Assembly (NCBI GenBank): GCA_963422745.1
Contig: OY730477.1
Location: 1,674,001 to 1,738,000, forward strand
Length of the DNA stretch: 64,000 nucleotides
Direction of reading: 5' to 3'
From: G963422745 sp963422745
Lineage (GTDB): Bacteria; Actinomycetota; Acidimicrobiia; Acidimicrobiales; Aldehydirespiratoraceae
Notes under the pieces: model-generated
Seen by the model: the letters and a program-made list of their open reading frames with translations, nothing else
The model's database searches: none
Told to the model about the DNA's origin: nothing
Program-made: the position numbers and the translations under genes
In this document: positions 61,768 to 64,000 of the stretch, in pieces
Layout: the number at the start of each line of letters is the position of its first letter
How positions within the stretch are numbered: position 1 is the stretch's first letter

Positions 61768-62511
61768 ATGGTGACCGACCCGACGGTGACCCACAATGGT
61801 CTCGATCCCAGCCGAATCCCGGTACACATTGCCTGCGTGATGGACGGGAACGGCCGTTGGGCACAAACCCGAGGGCTTCCGCGAACCGAAGGGCATCGTG
61901 CTGGCGAAGATTCGCTGTTTGAGGTAGTGGACGGTTGCGTCGATCTCGGAGTCGAATGGCTCACCGTCTACGCCTTCAGCACCGAGAACTGGCGACGACC
62001 CGCTGACGAGGTGCGGTTTCTTCTTGAGTTCAACCAAGAGATTCTTCGTCGGCGTCGTGATGAGCTCCACGAACGCAACGTCCGAGTTCGTTTCGTCGGT
62101 CGACGTGATCGGCGGGTTCCAAAGCGACTGATTCGTCGTATGGACGAAGCGATCGAGCTGACCCGGCACAACACCGGTCTCACGTTCGTGATCGCATTCA
62201 ACTACGGCGGTCGAGCCGAGATCGTGGATGCCGTACGCCAGGTCATATTGGACGGGACCCCGGCCTCAAAAGTGAATGAGCGCACCATTGCCAGTCGGCT
62301 CTACGACCCGTCAATGCCCGACCCCGACCTGGTCATCCGCACCTCAGGCGAGTACCGCATATCAAACTTCTTGTTGTGGGAGCTGGCCTACAGCGAATTG
62401 GTGTTCACTGATACCCCTTGGCCCGAATTCGGCCGTGATTCACTGGTGAATGCGATCCGTGAGTACCAGGATCGCGAACGGCGCTTCGGTGGCGTCGACA
62501 CGGTGCCGTGA
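61768..62511 (+). CDS. uppS: Isoprenyl (undecaprenyl) diphosphate synthase
   Basis: 247 residues, typical for cis-prenyltransferases. HIACVMDGNGRWAQTRGLPR holds the catalytic Asp, FSTENWRRP the substrate loop, and DPDLVIRTSGEYRISNFLLW the C-terminal signature. It makes the lipid carrier for peptidoglycan. GTGA overlap with recO. Confidence 0.95.
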   Translation: MVTDPTVTHNGLDPSRIPVHIACVMDGNGRWAQTRGLPRTEGHRAGEDSLFEVVDGCVDLGVEWLTVYAFSTENWRRPADEVRFLLEFNQEILRRRRDELHERNVRVRFVGRRDRRVPKRLIRRMDEAIELTRHNTGLTFVIAFNYGGRAEIVDAVRQVILDGTPASKVNERTIASRLYDPSMPDPDLVIRTSGEYRISNFLLWELAYSELVFTDTPWPEFGRDSLVNAIREYQDRERRFGGVDTVP

Positions 62512-63233
62512 GCCTCTACCGTGACCAGGCAGTCGTGTTGCGGACCTGGAAACTCGGCGAAGCGGATCGGATTATCAGCCTCCACACACGCAGCCACGGC
62601 AAGGTTCGTGCTGTGGCTAAAGGGGTACGCCGCACACGCTCCAAGTTTGGTTCGCGGCTCGAGCCCCTCACCCATGTGGCGATACAGCTCTACCGGGGCC
62701 GCGGAGAACTTGACACGATCACCCAAGTCGAGATCCGGGACCGTTACGGAGGACTTCGCGGTGACCCAGTTCGCTTCGCCCGTGCAGAGGCGATGCTTGA
62801 AGTGGTTGGCCACGTTGCTCAGGACCGTGAGCCCGATGCCACGCTTCACTTGATGTTGCTGCGGGCTCTGGCCACCCTCGAGATCAGCGAATCCAGCTTG
62901 GTGATGCCTGCCTTCTTCTTGAAGGTACTTGCCCACGAAGGACTCCAACCCAGACTCAACGGGTGTATCTCCTGTGGTGCCACCAGTCAGATCGCTTCAA
63001 TCGACTTGGAAGCTGGCGGATTGCATTGCGACACTTGCCGGCGTGGTCGGCCCCTGGGCGCGCAAGCCCTGGACCTGTTACGGCGCATACTGGGCGGAGG
63101 TCTGACAGGGGTGCTCAACGAGCCCACGTCGGCCGCAGCTCATGAGGTCGATCGTTTGGCTACCGCCATGATGGAGCATCATTTGGAGCGTCGCCTGCGG
63201 TCCGTTGCGGTGCTTGACGCGACGGACCGGTGA
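62508..63233 (+). CDS. recO: DNA repair protein RecO
   Basis: 241 residues. An N-terminal OB fold (DQAVVLRTWKLGEADRIISL, AVAKGVRRTRSKFGSRLEP) is followed by a helical domain with a four-Cys zinc site (CISCGA ... CDTCRRG). It loads RecA in gap repair. GTG 62508 overlaps uppS by 4 bp. Confidence 0.94.
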   Translation: MSLYRDQAVVLRTWKLGEADRIISLHTRSHGKVRAVAKGVRRTRSKFGSRLEPLTHVAIQLYRGRGELDTITQVEIRDRYGGLRGDPVRFARAEAMLEVVGHVAQDREPDATLHLMLLRALATLEISESSLVMPAFFLKVLAHEGLQPRLNGCISCGATSQIASIDLEAGGLHCDTCRRGRPLGAQALDLLRRILGGGLTGVLNEPTSAAAHEVDRLATAMMEHHLERRLRSVAVLDATDR

Positions 63234-63312
63234 TGCGTTCGGCTATCGGACAGTGTGAGCGTTTGGCGGATCGGCTATCGGGTAGCGTCTTGTCAAGAGT
63301 CACCAAGTTGTC

Positions 63313-63999
63313 TCATCGGCTGATCGGGATCCACCGGTTGCGCGACTCGCTCCATTCCATCCACTCCTCAAGCCCGGGATCCCATTGGATGTAGGTGTTG
63401 CGGGCTTCGTCCCAGTGCGGTGCATCAACACCGAGCACAGCAGACTTGGACCCTTCGTGGGAGTTCGTTGTCTCGCCATCACTTGATGCTGCTGTCTCCG
63501 CAGGGGTTTTTTGATACGTTGCCGACGTAACCGGCGCGTCTCTCATCGCCTCGTCGGGTGCTTTCCAAACAGTGTCTACAGGATCTGCGGTCGTGGCGCC
63601 GGTGGGCTTGGAGAACTCTACTGAGAACGGCTCATTTCGTGATGATAGGCCGACATCGGACTTGTGGACGACAAGCGTCCCCGCAACTAAGTCACCCACC
63701 CGGCGATTACCCAACGTGCAGAGACTGGTAATCAATCCCACAAGAGGCACAAACGGAAATCCGTCAACAGCCCAGAGCAGGCCCCGAGTGATGTTGCGGC
63801 CGAAACCCGCAAGCTCAAGAGAATCCTTTTGCACGATTCGAAGGCCCATCAACAGTTTACCGAGCGACCAACCCTTCCACCCCGGAAAGATCACCATCAG
63901 CAATAACAGCGTCAGAGCCAACGACAACAACAAGAACAATGTGAGATCAGCAAACGAGCCGAGTATGTAGACATCTGAACCGTCGGAAAAGCACATCAA
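63313..63999 (-). CDS. RDD family membrane protein, 5' end outside window
   Basis: At least 228 residues. Membrane segments (about 15-38 and 70-95 of the visible part) flank GWKGWSLGKLLMGLRIVQKD, the RDD family core, and RRVGDLVAGTLVVHKSD follows. The N-terminal helix with the family Arg-Asp pair would lie beyond the window. A long disordered tail ends in a Trp-rich block (WDPGLEEWMEWSESRNRW). Function unknown; some RDD proteins are ion antiporters. Confidence 0.7.
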   Translation of the reverse strand: MMCFSDGSDVYILGSFADLTLFLLLSLALTLLLLMVIFPGWKGWSLGKLLMGLRIVQKDSLELAGFGRNITRGLLWAVDGFPFVPLVGLITSLCTLGNRRVGDLVAGTLVVHKSDVGLSSRNEPFSVEFSKPTGATTADPVDTVWKAPDEAMRDAPVTSATYQKTPAETAASSDGETTNSHEGSKSAVLGVDAPHWDEARNTYIQWDPGLEEWMEWSESRNRWIPISR

Positions 64000-64000
64000 C

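Noticed and set aside
1..64000. Assembly errors as the source of all repeats
   Set aside because: Copies carry point differences, some synonymous-biased, and several duplications are in frame; nonetheless raw reads would be needed to exclude it for the identical 83-bp units.

Overview
The window reads as a chromosomal segment of a moderately high-GC actinobacterium, quite possibly of the class Acidimicrobiia. The evidence is the combination of two F420-type luciferase-like oxidoreductases, a Mec-type JAMM protease next to a CysM-type cysteine synthase, a RamB-type regulator divergent from isocitrate lyase, long-form HPF, prfB-ftsE-ftsX, and many GTG/TTG starts with 4-bp ATGA/GTGA overlaps. 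No insertion sequence, integrase, prophage or CRISPR array was seen. Family names are read from protein motifs; no database search was run.

Layout. 1-3925: accessory-looking secreted or membrane proteins (a two-TM protein, a fibronectin III protein with a possible lysozyme-like domain, a lipoprotein). 4208-10415: a sugar-nucleotide and methyl-cycle block (GT2 glycosyltransferase, phosphomannomutase, short Trm112-like protein, SIS isomerase, ManA, AhcY). 10870-13719: LLM oxidoreductase, crotonase, extended SDR. 14062-21004: housekeeping block comF, hpf, secA, prfB, ftsE, ftsX. 21519-27709: SMP-30, two acyl-CoA dehydrogenases, tmRNA (ssrA), P450, smpB. 27937-29381: mec-cysM. 29646-37006 (minus): a tad pilus operon (cpaB, tadZ, tadA, tadB, tadC, small pilin, three TadE/TadG-like genes) with a divergent excisionase-type HTH gene. 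37560-50008: catabolic, redox and stress genes including SelO, RidA, a copper-type P-ATPase, a VanY-SLH peptidase, an acyl-CoA ligase and an alkylsulfatase-like MBL enzyme. 50605-50945: three tRNAs (Lys, His, Arg). 51056-55851: cyclopropane synthase, aceA and ramB. 56009-63233: phoH, ybeY, corC, era, dinG (opposite strand), uppS, recO. A truncated RDD protein closes the window.

The most unusual property is not a single gene. The window carries at least a dozen local tandem or near-tandem duplications, mostly at gene ends, gene starts and in spacers. Their lengths cluster: a 15-21 bp class, and a class of exactly 63 or 66 bp that recurs at seven unrelated loci (10658, 13678, 25031, 30507, 31044, 51096, 54226), plus longer units (83/87, 111, 122, 167, 203, 288 and 309 bp). 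Several copy a gene's 3' end including its stop codon (ahcY, the SDR, cysM together with the convergent tadG-like gene), or copy a start codon just upstream (SDR at 12701, ridA at 42087). Copies carry point differences, and in two cases a block of mostly synonymous divergence abuts a long identical tract, so they are not simple assembly duplicates. A duplication process confined by selection to gene edges is my inference.
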